A stretch of DNA of 46,351 nt from Candidatus Didemnitutus sp. Lineage in GTDB: Bacteria; Verrucomicrobiota; Verrucomicrobiia; Opitutales; Opitutaceae. A program made the position numbers and the translations under genes. Below are positions 1 through 7,358 of this stretch, in pieces; positions within the stretch are counted from its first letter, which is position 1; every line of letters begins with the position of its first letter. The notes below the pieces were generated by a model. That model saw only the letters and a list, made by a program, of their open reading frames with translations. It was not told the origin of the DNA and searched no databases. The stretch covers positions 1-46,351 of the forward strand of contig JAUXXD010000074.1 in the NCBI GenBank assembly GCA_030681265.1, written 5' to 3'.

Positions 1-1
1 T

Positions 2-1261
2 CCGTTGTTCTACCTCGGCATCATTTTGGTCGCCGTCGGCACGCTCATCGGCGTGTTCAACTACTTCGCGACGCTCTACGTCGCCAAGCGCGACGGTGCC
101 TACACCGGTTCGTTGCCGCTCGTCACCTACGGAGCCACCGCCGCTGCGATCATCGCGGTCGTCACGTTGCTCCACGGCGCGATCGTCATGCTCCCGACGT
201 TTACCTACTCGATGGGTTGGACGCCGGAGCCGGATGCCGCGTGGTATCGCCTCATCTGGTGGGGCCTCGGTCACCAATCGCAACAGGTCAACGTCTGCGC
301 GATGGTCGCCATCTGGTATATGATCGGCAATCTCACGACCGGCGCTCGCCCGATCAACGAAGCGGTTTGCCGCACGGCCTTCGTGCTCTACGTGGTGTTC
401 ATCAACATCGCGTCCGCCCACCATTTGCTCGTCGACCCAGGCGTCGGCGCAACGTGGAAAATCTGGAACACGTCCTACGCGATGTATCTCGCGGTGCTCG
501 CGTCGATGGTGCACGGCTTCACCGTGCCGGCCGGCGTCGAAGTCGCCATGCGCGAAAAGGGTTACACGCGCGGCCTGTTCGGATGGGTCACCGCGTTGCC
601 ATGGAAGAATCCTGCATTCTCCGGCGCAGCGTTGTCCGTCGTCATCTTCGGTTTCATCGGTGGCATCACCGGTGTCACGCTCGGCACGCAGCAGATCAAT
701 ATCATCGCGCACAATACCATGCGCATCCCGGGTCACTTCCACGCCACCGTGGTCGGCGGCACGACACTCGCGTTCATGGCGCTCACTTACTACGTGATTC
801 CGCTGTTCTTCCAACGCGACTTCATCGGCCGTGGCTGGGCGCGCGTGCAACCGTGGCTCTTCGCTGCGGGCATCACGATGCTCTCGTTCGGCATGTCGTT
901 CGCCGGCTCGATGGGCGTCGCTCGCCGCACTTGGGACATTGACGCGCAAGGCATCTACAGTGCCGCCGCGCATCTCTGGCTCGGTCTCGTCGGCATCGGC
1001 GGCATCCTCGCCTTCACCAGCCTGCTCATCTTCGTGCTGCTCTGCGTCGGCACGCTGTTGTTCGGCAAGAAGACGGAAGGCCGCGCGATCTTCGACTGGG
1101 GCACCCCGCCACCGCTCGCCGGCGCGAAGGAAGGCTCCCTCGCCAATGATCACTACGCGACCAAGGGCACGATCATCCTCGCGATGGTTTTCCTCGCCTG
1201 CTTCGCCGTCTACTACTTCGCGAATTGGAAAGCATTGGCCGACGTCTGGCCGGTGCGCTGA
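2..1261 (+). CDS. B-family (ba3-like) heme-copper oxidase subunit I, possibly an NO reductase; 5' end outside window
   Basis: This is the C-terminal ~419 residues of a polytopic membrane protein whose reading frame is open to the left edge of the window. It follows Thermus ba3 subunit I closely: the helix with WWGLGH carries the first copper-ligand His (residue 90 counted from position 5), AHHLLVDPG carries the paired His ligands (139/140), and HNTMRIPGHFH carries the high-spin heme His (244) and low-spin heme His (246). GLFGWVTALPW is also a ba3 signature. In true oxidases the first His is followed four residues later by the Tyr cross-linked to it (GHPxVY). Here the sequence is GHQSQQ, so Gln replaces that Tyr. 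NO reductases lack the His-Tyr cofactor, so I infer O2 reduction is unlikely and NO reduction plausible. Subunit II would lie upstream of the window. The following SCO and cytochrome b genes appear to be in the same operon. Membership in the superfamily is firm; the substrate is inferred. Confidence 0.88.
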   Translation, partial: PLFYLGIILVAVGTLIGVFNYFATLYVAKRDGAYTGSLPLVTYGATAAAIIAVVTLLHGAIVMLPTFTYSMGWTPEPDAAWYRLIWWGLGHQSQQVNVCAMVAIWYMIGNLTTGARPINEAVCRTAFVLYVVFINIASAHHLLVDPGVGATWKIWNTSYAMYLAVLASMVHGFTVPAGVEVAMREKGYTRGLFGWVTALPWKNPAFSGAALSVVIFGFIGGITGVTLGTQQINIIAHNTMRIPGHFHATVVGGTTLAFMALTYYVIPLFFQRDFIGRGWARVQPWLFAAGITMLSFGMSFAGSMGVARRTWDIDAQGIYSAAAHLWLGLVGIGGILAFTSLLIFVLLCVGTLLFGKKTEGRAIFDWGTPPPLAGAKEGSLANDHYATKGTIILAMVFLACFAVYYFANWKALADVWPVR

Positions 1262-1340
1262 GTCGCCACTCTAACACCGCTCACGCGGGGCGGTGGCCAA
1301 CCCACCGCTCCGCTTTTTTCACCTTCCTCCCCACGCCACC

Positions 1341-2342
1341 ATGCTCGTCCCTGCCCACGCTCCCGCCACGCCGCCCGACGCCGCTGAGTCCACTTCGACT
1401 CGCGCCGGCCGCTTCTTCGCCGGTCCCGGACTGCTGGTGTTTCTCGCCACGGCCATCGGGGCCTACGAGTTGTTCATTCTCTTCACCATTTTCTGGCCGC
1501 TCGACGCCGGCTGGCTCGGCGGCTTCGTCCGCGATTTTCAAGTCTGGTGCTACGGCTACGATCCGCGCACCGGCGGCATGTCGTGGAATTCCGTCATCAT
1601 GATGCTGCTCGAGCCGCTCTTCGTCGTCGGTGTCGCCAGCATCCTCTGGCGCGACTCGCTGCGCGATCTGCTGCGTCGCCAAACCTGGTCCGACTACCGC
1701 AAGACTGCGCTCGCCGGACTCGTCGTCATCGGCGGGGCCATCGCTGGACTCGTCAGCTTTGCGATGAACGAAAGCGCCGCCGCGCTAGTCCTGCCACCGT
1801 TCCCCGGCGAATCGATTCGCGTGCGCCTTCCCTTGCCTGACGTCGCGATGGTTGACCAAAAAAACACGTCGTTCCGCTTCGCCGATTTACAAGGTCAGGT
1901 CGTGCTCTTCACCGGCGTCTATTCCGCCTGCACCACCGCGTGCCCCGAGATTTTCAAAGAAATTCGCGCGGTCATGGCCGAGCTCACACCCGCGGAACGC
2001 GCCGGCGTGCGCGTCGTCGCCCTCTCGCTCAACCCCGAGTATGAAACTGCCGAGTTGATGGACCTGATGGCCGACGCGCAGGGCCTCACTTATCCGGAGT
2101 TTCGCTACGTCAACGGCGAGAAACCCGCCGAGATGCTCGACCTGTTGTCGCGCCTCCAGTTTGCCCGCAGCCGCAATCCCGAGACCGGGGTCATCGACCA
2201 TATGAATCTGATCCAGCTCGTCGACCGCGAGGGTTACATTTCCTATCGATTCACGCTGGAACCGCGCCATCGTGCGTGGCTCCGTGAGGGCCTGCGCTCC
2301 CTCCTCCGCGACAAACATGTCCCATCATCACCCGCATCCTGA
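1341..2342 (+). CDS. SCO-domain protein fused to an N-terminal multi-span membrane domain
   Basis: About 333 residues from the ATG at 1341. A GTG at 1293 in the same frame is possible but lies in low-complexity sequence. The N-terminal half has about three hydrophobic spans (roughly residues 30-55, 90-105 and 120-140). The C-terminal half is a thioredoxin-fold SCO domain with the copper-binding CxxxC (CTTAC, C197 and C201) and the conserved His in IDHMN (H287). SCO proteins deliver copper to oxidase centres or act as thiol-disulfide reductants. Ordinary SCO proteins have a single anchor, so the three-span extension is unusual. The gene begins 79 bp after the oxidase-like subunit and its last 26 bp overlap the next gene, which indicates one transcript. 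It is probably an assembly factor for the neighbouring heme-copper enzyme. Confidence 0.85.
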   Translation: MLVPAHAPATPPDAAESTSTRAGRFFAGPGLLVFLATAIGAYELFILFTIFWPLDAGWLGGFVRDFQVWCYGYDPRTGGMSWNSVIMMLLEPLFVVGVASILWRDSLRDLLRRQTWSDYRKTALAGLVVIGGAIAGLVSFAMNESAAALVLPPFPGESIRVRLPLPDVAMVDQKNTSFRFADLQGQVVLFTGVYSACTTACPEIFKEIRAVMAELTPAERAGVRVVALSLNPEYETAELMDLMADAQGLTYPEFRYVNGEKPAEMLDLLSRLQFARSRNPETGVIDHMNLIQLVDREGYISYRFTLEPRHRAWLREGLRSLLRDKHVPSSPAS

Positions 2343-4449
2343 TCCGGATTGCGAGGTGCTGGCCGATGTCCTCGGGAACGCTCCGGGGAACGGCCCCACC
2401 ATGCCTCCTCCGCTTCCGCCGACCCGACTCGGCGGCTTCCTCGCCGCTGGCGAAGGACTTTTTACGCGCGCCGATGCGTGGATCGAGCGGGCGTTGCCGC
2501 GCGACTACAATCCGCTCGCGCAACTCGGCGTCCTCGCCAACGCCGCGCTCTTGCTGGCGACGGTCTCGGGCATTCCGTTGCTCTTTTGGTATTCCGCGAG
2601 CTCTCATTCTGCGTGGAGTTCGCTGGCGGAACTCGGCCCCTACTCGCTCGGTGGCATCATCCGCAGCGTGCACCGCTATTCGTCGGACTTGGCGATGCTC
2701 CTTATTCTCGCGCACGCGGTGCGCACGTTTTTCGGGCGCAAATTCGACGGCGCCCGCTGGCTGGCGTGGGCCAGCGGCATCGCGTTGATCGCGCTCGTGT
2801 GGTTCATCGGTTGGACCGGTTACTGGCTCGTGTGGGATGTGCGCGCGCAATGGGTCGCGCTCGACTCGATGAAGGCCGTCGATGTGCTGCCGATTTTTGG
2901 CGAACCGATGCTGCGCCTCTTCGCGGCGGATCACTCCGTGCCGTCGTTGCTGTTTTTCGTCGTCTTCTTTTTGCACATGCTGCTGCCGCTCGCGATCGCC
3001 GGCGGACTCATGTTGCACCTCGCGCGACTGAGTCGGACCAAGCTGCTGCCCGACTGGCGATTCAGCACTTGGATCACTGTGGCAACTATCGTCGCCGCGC
3101 TCGTCTTGCCGGCAACCAACGCCGCGCCGGCGCAAATGGCGATCAAGCCCGAGGCGTTCACCATGGATTGGTGGTATCTGTGGCCGTTGCAAATTTCCGC
3201 CCGCTTGAGCGGCGGCGGCGTGTGGCTCGCGGCGTTGCTCACGCTCGGTGGATTGATGTCGTTGCCGTGGTGGCTCGGACGTCGACGCGAACGCGCCTCG
3301 TATCAGGCGACGGTCAACATTTCGCGCTGCTTCGCTTGCACGCAGTGTTCGCAGGATTGTCCGTTCGGCGCGATCACGATGGTCACACGCACCGACGGCA
3401 AACCGTTCCCGTCGCAGGCGCAGGTTGACCCAGACCTTTGCATCGGTTGCGGCATCTGCGTCGGCTCATGCGATACGCAAGGCATCGGTCTCGCGTGGTT
3501 CGACGCGCGCCAAGTTACCAAGGAACTACAAGACTACGTCGTCGGCGAAGTCGCCAAGGGACAACCACCCGCGCTCGCGCTCGTCTGCACGCAAATGGAT
3601 GGTGGCTGGGATTTCTTCAAGCTCGCCGTTTGGCGCGCGCGCCTGCCCGGCTACGAAGTGCGGCCCGTGCCAACCTCCGGCTGGGTGGAACCGAAGGTGA
3701 TCGAAACGCTCATCGCCAAAGGCGCACGTGCCGTGCTCATCGTCAGCTCCGTGTCCGCCGATCCCTACGTGCGCGAAGGCGATCGCTGGTTGCCGATGCG
3801 GCTCGCGGGCACCCGCGAACCGGAATTTCGCCCGAACCGCGCCGACCCGCGCAAAGTCGCGCACGTGCGCTACGACCCGACGCGCCCCGCGCAACTCACC
3901 GACGCGGCGGCGTTGTTGCTCAAACAAGAGCGCGCACCGACCGCCGACCGTCCGTCGCGCCTCACCGGCTGGATTGTCGGCAGCGCGCTCACCGCTGCGT
4001 GTTTCGCGCTGTTACTTTGGGTGAGCAATGCGCCGTTCCAACACCCGACCGCGGCGCAACCGGAACTCGTGCTCACGTTCCGCGCCTATGGCGATTGGCT
4101 CGACCAAACCAAAGTCACCGCCGCGGCGCAGGAAAATCGCCCCGCCCACATGCGCGCCGCCTCGATTCAGGTTAACCGCACGCGCGCACCGATCGTGATC
4201 CGCATCGAGTCCGACGGCGTCACTCACGAACACGTGATACAGCCGAAAGGATTCAAATCCGACGGAGCGTCCATCGGCGAGATTCGCGTGCCACTGACGC
4301 CGGGTGCGCACCACGTCTCGCTCAGTGTCGCCACGAATCCCGACCCCGATGCCCCGCGCCAAACGTGGCAGGGCGAAGTCATCGCCGAGCGCGGTCGCCT
4401 CCTCGTTTTCGCCTTCGACGGCGGCAACGGCTTCGTGCGCGAACCCTAA
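2317..4449 (+). CDS. Cytochrome b / double [4Fe-4S] ferredoxin / MvhD-like fusion membrane protein
   Basis: About 710 residues from the ATG at 2317, which overlaps the SCO gene by 26 bp. Residues ~65-260 resemble the N-terminal half of cytochrome b of bc1/b6f complexes, with bis-His pairs H119/H133 and H206/H220, each spaced H-x13-H as required for two b hemes. A further span lies near 300-320. Residues 338-385 contain two classical [4Fe-4S] sets: C338/341/344/348 and C375/378/381/385. Residues ~415-480 resemble the hydrogenase delta-subunit domain of MvhD, but only one Cys (C424) remains, so the domain's usual [2Fe-2S] cluster is probably lost. A last span (~551-570) leads to a ~140-residue C-terminal domain I do not recognise. 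The architecture suggests electron transfer between quinol and soluble carriers feeding the upstream heme-copper enzyme. That role is inferred; the domains are clear. Confidence 0.85.
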   Translation: MSHHHPHPDPDCEVLADVLGNAPGNGPTMPPPLPPTRLGGFLAAGEGLFTRADAWIERALPRDYNPLAQLGVLANAALLLATVSGIPLLFWYSASSHSAWSSLAELGPYSLGGIIRSVHRYSSDLAMLLILAHAVRTFFGRKFDGARWLAWASGIALIALVWFIGWTGYWLVWDVRAQWVALDSMKAVDVLPIFGEPMLRLFAADHSVPSLLFFVVFFLHMLLPLAIAGGLMLHLARLSRTKLLPDWRFSTWITVATIVAALVLPATNAAPAQMAIKPEAFTMDWWYLWPLQISARLSGGGVWLAALLTLGGLMSLPWWLGRRRERASYQATVNISRCFACTQCSQDCPFGAITMVTRTDGKPFPSQAQVDPDLCIGCGICVGSCDTQGIGLAWFDARQVTKELQDYVVGEVAKGQPPALALVCTQMDGGWDFFKLAVWRARLPGYEVRPVPTSGWVEPKVIETLIAKGARAVLIVSSVSADPYVREGDRWLPMRLAGTREPEFRPNRADPRKVAHVRYDPTRPAQLTDAAALLLKQERAPTADRPSRLTGWIVGSALTAACFALLLWVSNAPFQHPTAAQPELVLTFRAYGDWLDQTKVTAAAQENRPAHMRAASIQVNRTRAPIVIRIESDGVTHEHVIQPKGFKSDGASIGEIRVPLTPGAHHVSLSVATNPDPDAPRQTWQGEVIAERGRLLVFAFDGGNGFVREP

Positions 4450-4474
4450 CCATTTTTGCGCGCCGCGAAATAGC

Positions 4475-4488
4475 ATGACATGCATCAA
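4475..4488 (+). promoter_or_regulatory. FNR/DNR-type binding site
   Basis: The 14-mer ATGACATGCATCAA matches the FNR-family consensus TTGAT-N4-ATCAA, with a perfect right half and TGA conserved in the left half. C at the fifth position is also seen in DNR/NNR sites. Its centre (4481.5) lies exactly 41.5 bp upstream of the start point predicted from the -10 element at 4511-4516, the class II activator geometry. The Crp/Fnr regulator at 5790-6509 carries the E-SR recognition residues expected to read this sequence. Confidence 0.6.
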
Positions 4489-4510
4489 GGCGCTCGCTCC
4501 CCATTCCGCT

Positions 4511-4516
4511 TATTCT
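4511..4516 (+). promoter_or_regulatory. -10 element of FNR-dependent promoter
   Basis: TATTCT matches TATAAT at four of six positions, including both essential outer bases. With the start point set at about 4523, the FNR-like box is centred at -41.5. No good -35 hexamer is visible, as expected for class II activation. The first codon of the DUF2249 gene follows about 17 bp after the predicted start point. Confidence 0.45.
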
Positions 4517-4539
4517 CATCCTACTTTGGCAACCCCTGC

Positions 4540-4776
4540 ATGAAACCGAAAAAATTCCAGACGCTCGACGTGCGGCCACTCCTCGCCGCCGGCACCGAAC
4601 CACTCGTCGCCATCCGCCAACGCGTCGATGCGCTCACCGCCGGCCAAGGCCTCACCGTCCTCGCCCCGTTCCTCCCGTCCCCGCTGATCGAATTGCTCCG
4701 CAGCGAAGGTTTCGAATCCGACATGGAACACCGGCAGGACGGCGCATGGTCCGTTAGTTTCTGGAAAAGCCCATAA
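4540..4776 (+). CDS. DUF2249 domain protein
   Basis: 78 residues from the ATG at 4540. The sequence has the DUF2249 outline: a short strand with LDVRPLLAAGTEPL near the start, an amphipathic helix (AIRQRVDALTAGQGL), a second strand (LTVLAPFLPSPLIELL) and a C-terminal strand-rich tail ending in WSVSFWKSP. DUF2249 proteins are small TusA-like folds often found next to nitrite, NO and heme-copper reductase genes; their biochemical role is not settled. The gene sits directly downstream of the FNR/DNR-type promoter and 40 bp ahead of the cupin gene, so it is probably the first gene of an anaerobiosis- or NO-induced pair. Confidence 0.8.
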   Translation: MKPKKFQTLDVRPLLAAGTEPLVAIRQRVDALTAGQGLTVLAPFLPSPLIELLRSEGFESDMEHRQDGAWSVSFWKSP

Positions 4777-4816
4777 CCGATCCGCACGTCACGGCCGCAC
4801 CTGCTCCCCTCTACTG

Positions 4817-5164
4817 ATGAAATCCTCCGCTCTTCTCGCCACCGACGCCTCCGCTGTCTGCTCGTTGCAGATTCCCGTCGAAAAAGTTGCTCACGGCATC
4901 GTGAGCCAAGCGTTGCTCACCGCGCCGGGACTGCGCGCCACGCTTTTCAAGTTCGCCGCCGGCCAGGAACTTTCCGAACACACCAGCAGTGCGCGCGTGC
5001 TCGTGCAGGTGATAGCCGGCCGCTGTGAATTCAGCGTGGACGGAAAACCGAATGTCCTCGTGCCCGGACAACTTTTTCACCTGCCGCCCAAGGCTCCGCA
5101 CGCGGTGAAGGCCCTCGATGAGATGACGCTGCTCGTTATCCAAGCGATGCCGCCGAAGGACTGA
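4817..5164 (+). CDS. Small single-domain cupin
   Basis: 115 residues from the ATG at 4817. The central part is a typical cupin: motif 1 region with LSEHTSSARVLVQVIAG and motif 2 PGQLFHLPPKAPHAV. Scattered His residues (in SEHTS, LFHLPP and APHAV) could bind a metal, though the motif 1 His pair is incomplete. No signal peptide is present, so it is cytoplasmic. It follows the DUF2249 gene by 40 bp and is convergent with the small helical protein downstream. Similar cupins accompany denitrification and oxidase clusters, but the substrate cannot be told from sequence. It may be a sensor or binding protein rather than an enzyme. Confidence 0.8.
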   Translation: MKSSALLATDASAVCSLQIPVEKVAHGIVSQALLTAPGLRATLFKFAAGQELSEHTSSARVLVQVIAGRCEFSVDGKPNVLVPGQLFHLPPKAPHAVKALDEMTLLVIQAMPPKD

Positions 5165-5182
5165 GCCGCGCGCCGCGCCGCC

Positions 5183-5602
5183 TCACTTCGCGGCTTCATC
5201 CCGCTGTTGGCAGACCGCGGAGAGCGCGCCGATCTCCCGCCGCGCGACGGCGCTGACCACGTGTTTCAACTTCGCGAATGCCTGGTCGCGCGCCACGGGA
5301 TTGAGCTTCGGCATTTCCGCTTGCACCAAAATGAGCGCTTCCAACATCGCCTGTTCCCCCGCGCGATAGTAAGCCAACAATGGATTGCGGCCGCAGACAC
5401 ATTCCACTTCCGGTTCGAGTTTTTCCGGAAGCGGTTGACGCAGTAACGTGAAGAATTCGCTCAACGACTCATTGATACCGAAAACCAACGTGTCCGGATT
5501 CGCCAGCGGGGTAGCGACGGCTTCGACGCGCAGAAACGCCTCCCAACGGGCGCGAATCTGGGCACGGCGGTCGCGCAACGCACGGATTACTTCCTCTTGC
5601 AT
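5183..5602 (-). CDS. Small all-helical protein with CxC motif, unknown function
   Basis: 139 residues, no signal peptide, mostly amphipathic helix. The N-terminal ~55 residues (RRAQIRARWEAFL, then TPLANPDTLV) faintly recall the N-terminal four-helix sensor domain of RsbR-like proteins. The middle has a CxC (ECVCGRNPLLAYYRAGEQ), and a final Cys lies near the C terminus (AVCQQ). Three Cys in a short cytoplasmic protein beside a putative NO-reductase cluster suggest metal, heme or redox sensing, but this is speculation. It is convergent with the cupin gene (18 bp apart) and divergent from the Crp/Fnr regulator, sharing a 187-bp intergenic region. I do not recognise a named family. Confidence 0.7.
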   Translation of the reverse strand: MQEEVIRALRDRRAQIRARWEAFLRVEAVATPLANPDTLVFGINESLSEFFTLLRQPLPEKLEPEVECVCGRNPLLAYYRAGEQAMLEALILVQAEMPKLNPVARDQAFAKLKHVVSAVARREIGALSAVCQQRDEAAK

Positions 5603-5789
5603 CGTGGCAACATTCTGCCCCCTCGCGTCAAGATCGTCTGTGCATCGGCTAACCGGTGCTGCGCATGCATTGCCAAAGCATTCCGGCGCTCGTGTGCACC
5701 AACAGACGCAACCCTCTCAACCGTTCTGGGCGGCCGGTTCCACCGAAAACAGTGGATGCGCGCCGTGGCCCCGTGCTAGCTTGCGGCCG

Positions 5790-6509
5790 ATGTCCTCCAC
5801 CCCCCGCACCAACGACCTCAAGATCATCGGCTTGATCGGAACGTTGCGCAGCAATCAGCAGTTCAGCGGCTTGCCGCTCGAGGACCTCACCACGATTGCC
5901 AATTTCTCGACGCTCGTCTCGCTGGCGAAAGACGACTACCTGTTCCACGAGGGCGAAGCGTCACGCGGCTGCTACCTCGTGCAAAGCGGCGCGATCAACG
6001 TCCATCGCGTCAACGCCGCGGGCAAGGAACAGGTCATCCACGTTTTCCGCGCACCGGAGTCGCTCGCCGAAGCTTCGCTTGCGTCGCCCACCGGCTATCC
6101 CGCCAACGCCCGCGCGGTCGAACCCAGCACCGTGTTGCTTATTCCCAAAGTGCCGTTGCTCGAACTCATCGGTCGCCGGCCCGACCTCGCGTTGCGCATG
6201 CTCGGTGCGATGAGCGCCCACTTGCGCGTGCTCGTCGGCATGCTCGACGACCTGACACTGAAAGACGTCGAGACGCGCATGCTCAACTGGTTGGTCAAAA
6301 ATGGCCGCAGTGCCAACGATGGCGTCATCCAGCTCCCCGGCACCAAACGCGTGCTTGCGGCCGAACTCGGCACCAGCAGTGAAACCCTTTCCCGCACCCT
6401 CGCCCGCTTCCGCGACCTCAAACTCATCGCCGTGAAGGGTAAAATCATCACCGTGCGCGACAGCGCCAAACTGGCCGCGATGCTCCGCCGCAACTTGGGC
6501 GAAGACTGA
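5790..6509 (+). CDS. Crp/Fnr-family transcriptional regulator (DNR/NnrR-like)
   Basis: 239 residues from the ATG at 5790; the reading frame is open further upstream but that part looks non-coding. Residues ~25-130 form the cyclic-nucleotide-binding-like beta roll, ~135-165 the dimer helix, and ~170-225 the winged helix-turn-helix. The recognition helix SSETLSRTLARF contains E198, S201 and R202, the E-SR triad by which FNR-family proteins read TTGAT half sites. There is only one Cys (C61), so the FNR iron-sulfur cluster is absent. That fits the DNR/NnrR type, which senses NO through heme. A matching site lies upstream of the DUF2249-cupin pair at 4475. It is probably the local regulator of the NO/respiratory module. 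The ligand is inferred. Confidence 0.88.
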   Translation: MSSTPRTNDLKIIGLIGTLRSNQQFSGLPLEDLTTIANFSTLVSLAKDDYLFHEGEASRGCYLVQSGAINVHRVNAAGKEQVIHVFRAPESLAEASLASPTGYPANARAVEPSTVLLIPKVPLLELIGRRPDLALRMLGAMSAHLRVLVGMLDDLTLKDVETRMLNWLVKNGRSANDGVIQLPGTKRVLAAELGTSSETLSRTLARFRDLKLIAVKGKIITVRDSAKLAAMLRRNLGED

Positions 6510-6556
6510 GCGCCGGCGAGGATTTCGCGACCCCTCGCCATTTGCAGCCCAAAGAA

Positions 6557-6589
6557 AACGCCGGCCCACCTTGCGGAGGAGCCGACGTT
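6557..6589 (-). terminator. Rho-independent terminator of the beta-barrel remnant
   Basis: Read on the minus strand, AACGTCGGC pairs with GCCGGCGTT (nine pairs including one G-U) and is followed by TTCTTT. It lies 38 bp after the stop of the beta-barrel remnant. On the plus strand there is no T-run, so it serves the minus-strand gene. Confidence 0.6.
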
Positions 6590-6626
6590 CAAGCCGGGAG
6601 CAAACCGGACTATCTCAGCTTTTGGC

Positions 6627-7265
6627 TTAGAATTTCTTCGTTACGAGAACGCTGAATGTGTGGAAGCCGCCGTCGAGGGCGCTGTTCACCTCGTCGTCGT
6701 AGCGGGCGTAGCCGTAGCGCCCCGTGACCGTGATATTGCGGTCCAGCGCGACCGACAGGCTGCCCGTGAAGTTGTGCGCGATGTTGTCGATCGTGCTTTC
6801 GTCACCGAGCACCTCGCGGATGCCGGTGCTGCCGAGTTGTCCGTCGATGGCCGTGACGGAGTAGTCGAGCGTGCCGAGGGTCTTGGGCGTAAACTGATAT
6901 GAGCCGCCCGTGTAGAACGTGTGCGCATCGCTCAGGTAGCGGTCGCGCGTGCTGGACACGAACACCCAATTGTTCTCGTAGCGTCGCGCGCTCGTGTAGA
7001 GGAGGTTGGCCTCGAGCGAGTCGCGATTCCAGATATAGCCCGCAAAGAGCGAAGATTCCTTGGAGGGCATGGCGTTGAAGTTCACACCCGCCGACTGGAA
7101 GAGCTGCTCCTGATCCTGCTTGGAGGTGGAGAGCAGAGTCGTGAAGTCATTCGAGCGGGAACTGATCTGGAAGGCGTTGTTGGAGCCGTAGCGAACCTGA
7201 TGGAACACCTCGACACTGGCGCCTTCCCACACTTTCGCGCTATGATAGCCGGGCACATCCAACAG
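6627..7265 (-). pseudogene. 3' remnant of an outer-membrane beta-barrel gene
   Basis: About 212 codons remain. The product is an alternating amphipathic strand pattern rich in Tyr, Thr and Asn with repeated hairpins (for example FTGSLSVALDRNITVTGRY), ending in FHTFSVLVTKKF, the terminal-Phe signature of outer-membrane barrels recognised by BamA. The frame opens immediately after a TAG at 7266-7268 with CTG TTG and has no plausible start codon, ribosome-binding site or signal peptide. The N-terminal half of the barrel is missing, while the C terminus and a terminator are intact. This looks like a deletion or recombination remnant whose breakpoint lies between 7265 and the end of the HD-domain gene at 7359. 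The original family cannot be fixed; a large porin of the MtrB/PioB type is one possibility. Confidence 0.65.
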
Positions 7266-7358
7266 CTACCTGCCGCCGGCGTGCGGTCGATCCATGCTGC
7301 GCTTGCGCAGCACAACCAGCCGGACGCCCTCGGCGTTCAGCTCCCGTCCCGGTCGTCC

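Noticed and set aside
5603-5789. FNR-type site in front of the Crp/Fnr regulator
   Set aside because: No TTGAT-N4-ATCAA-like sequence with acceptable mismatches is present; autoregulation cannot be supported.
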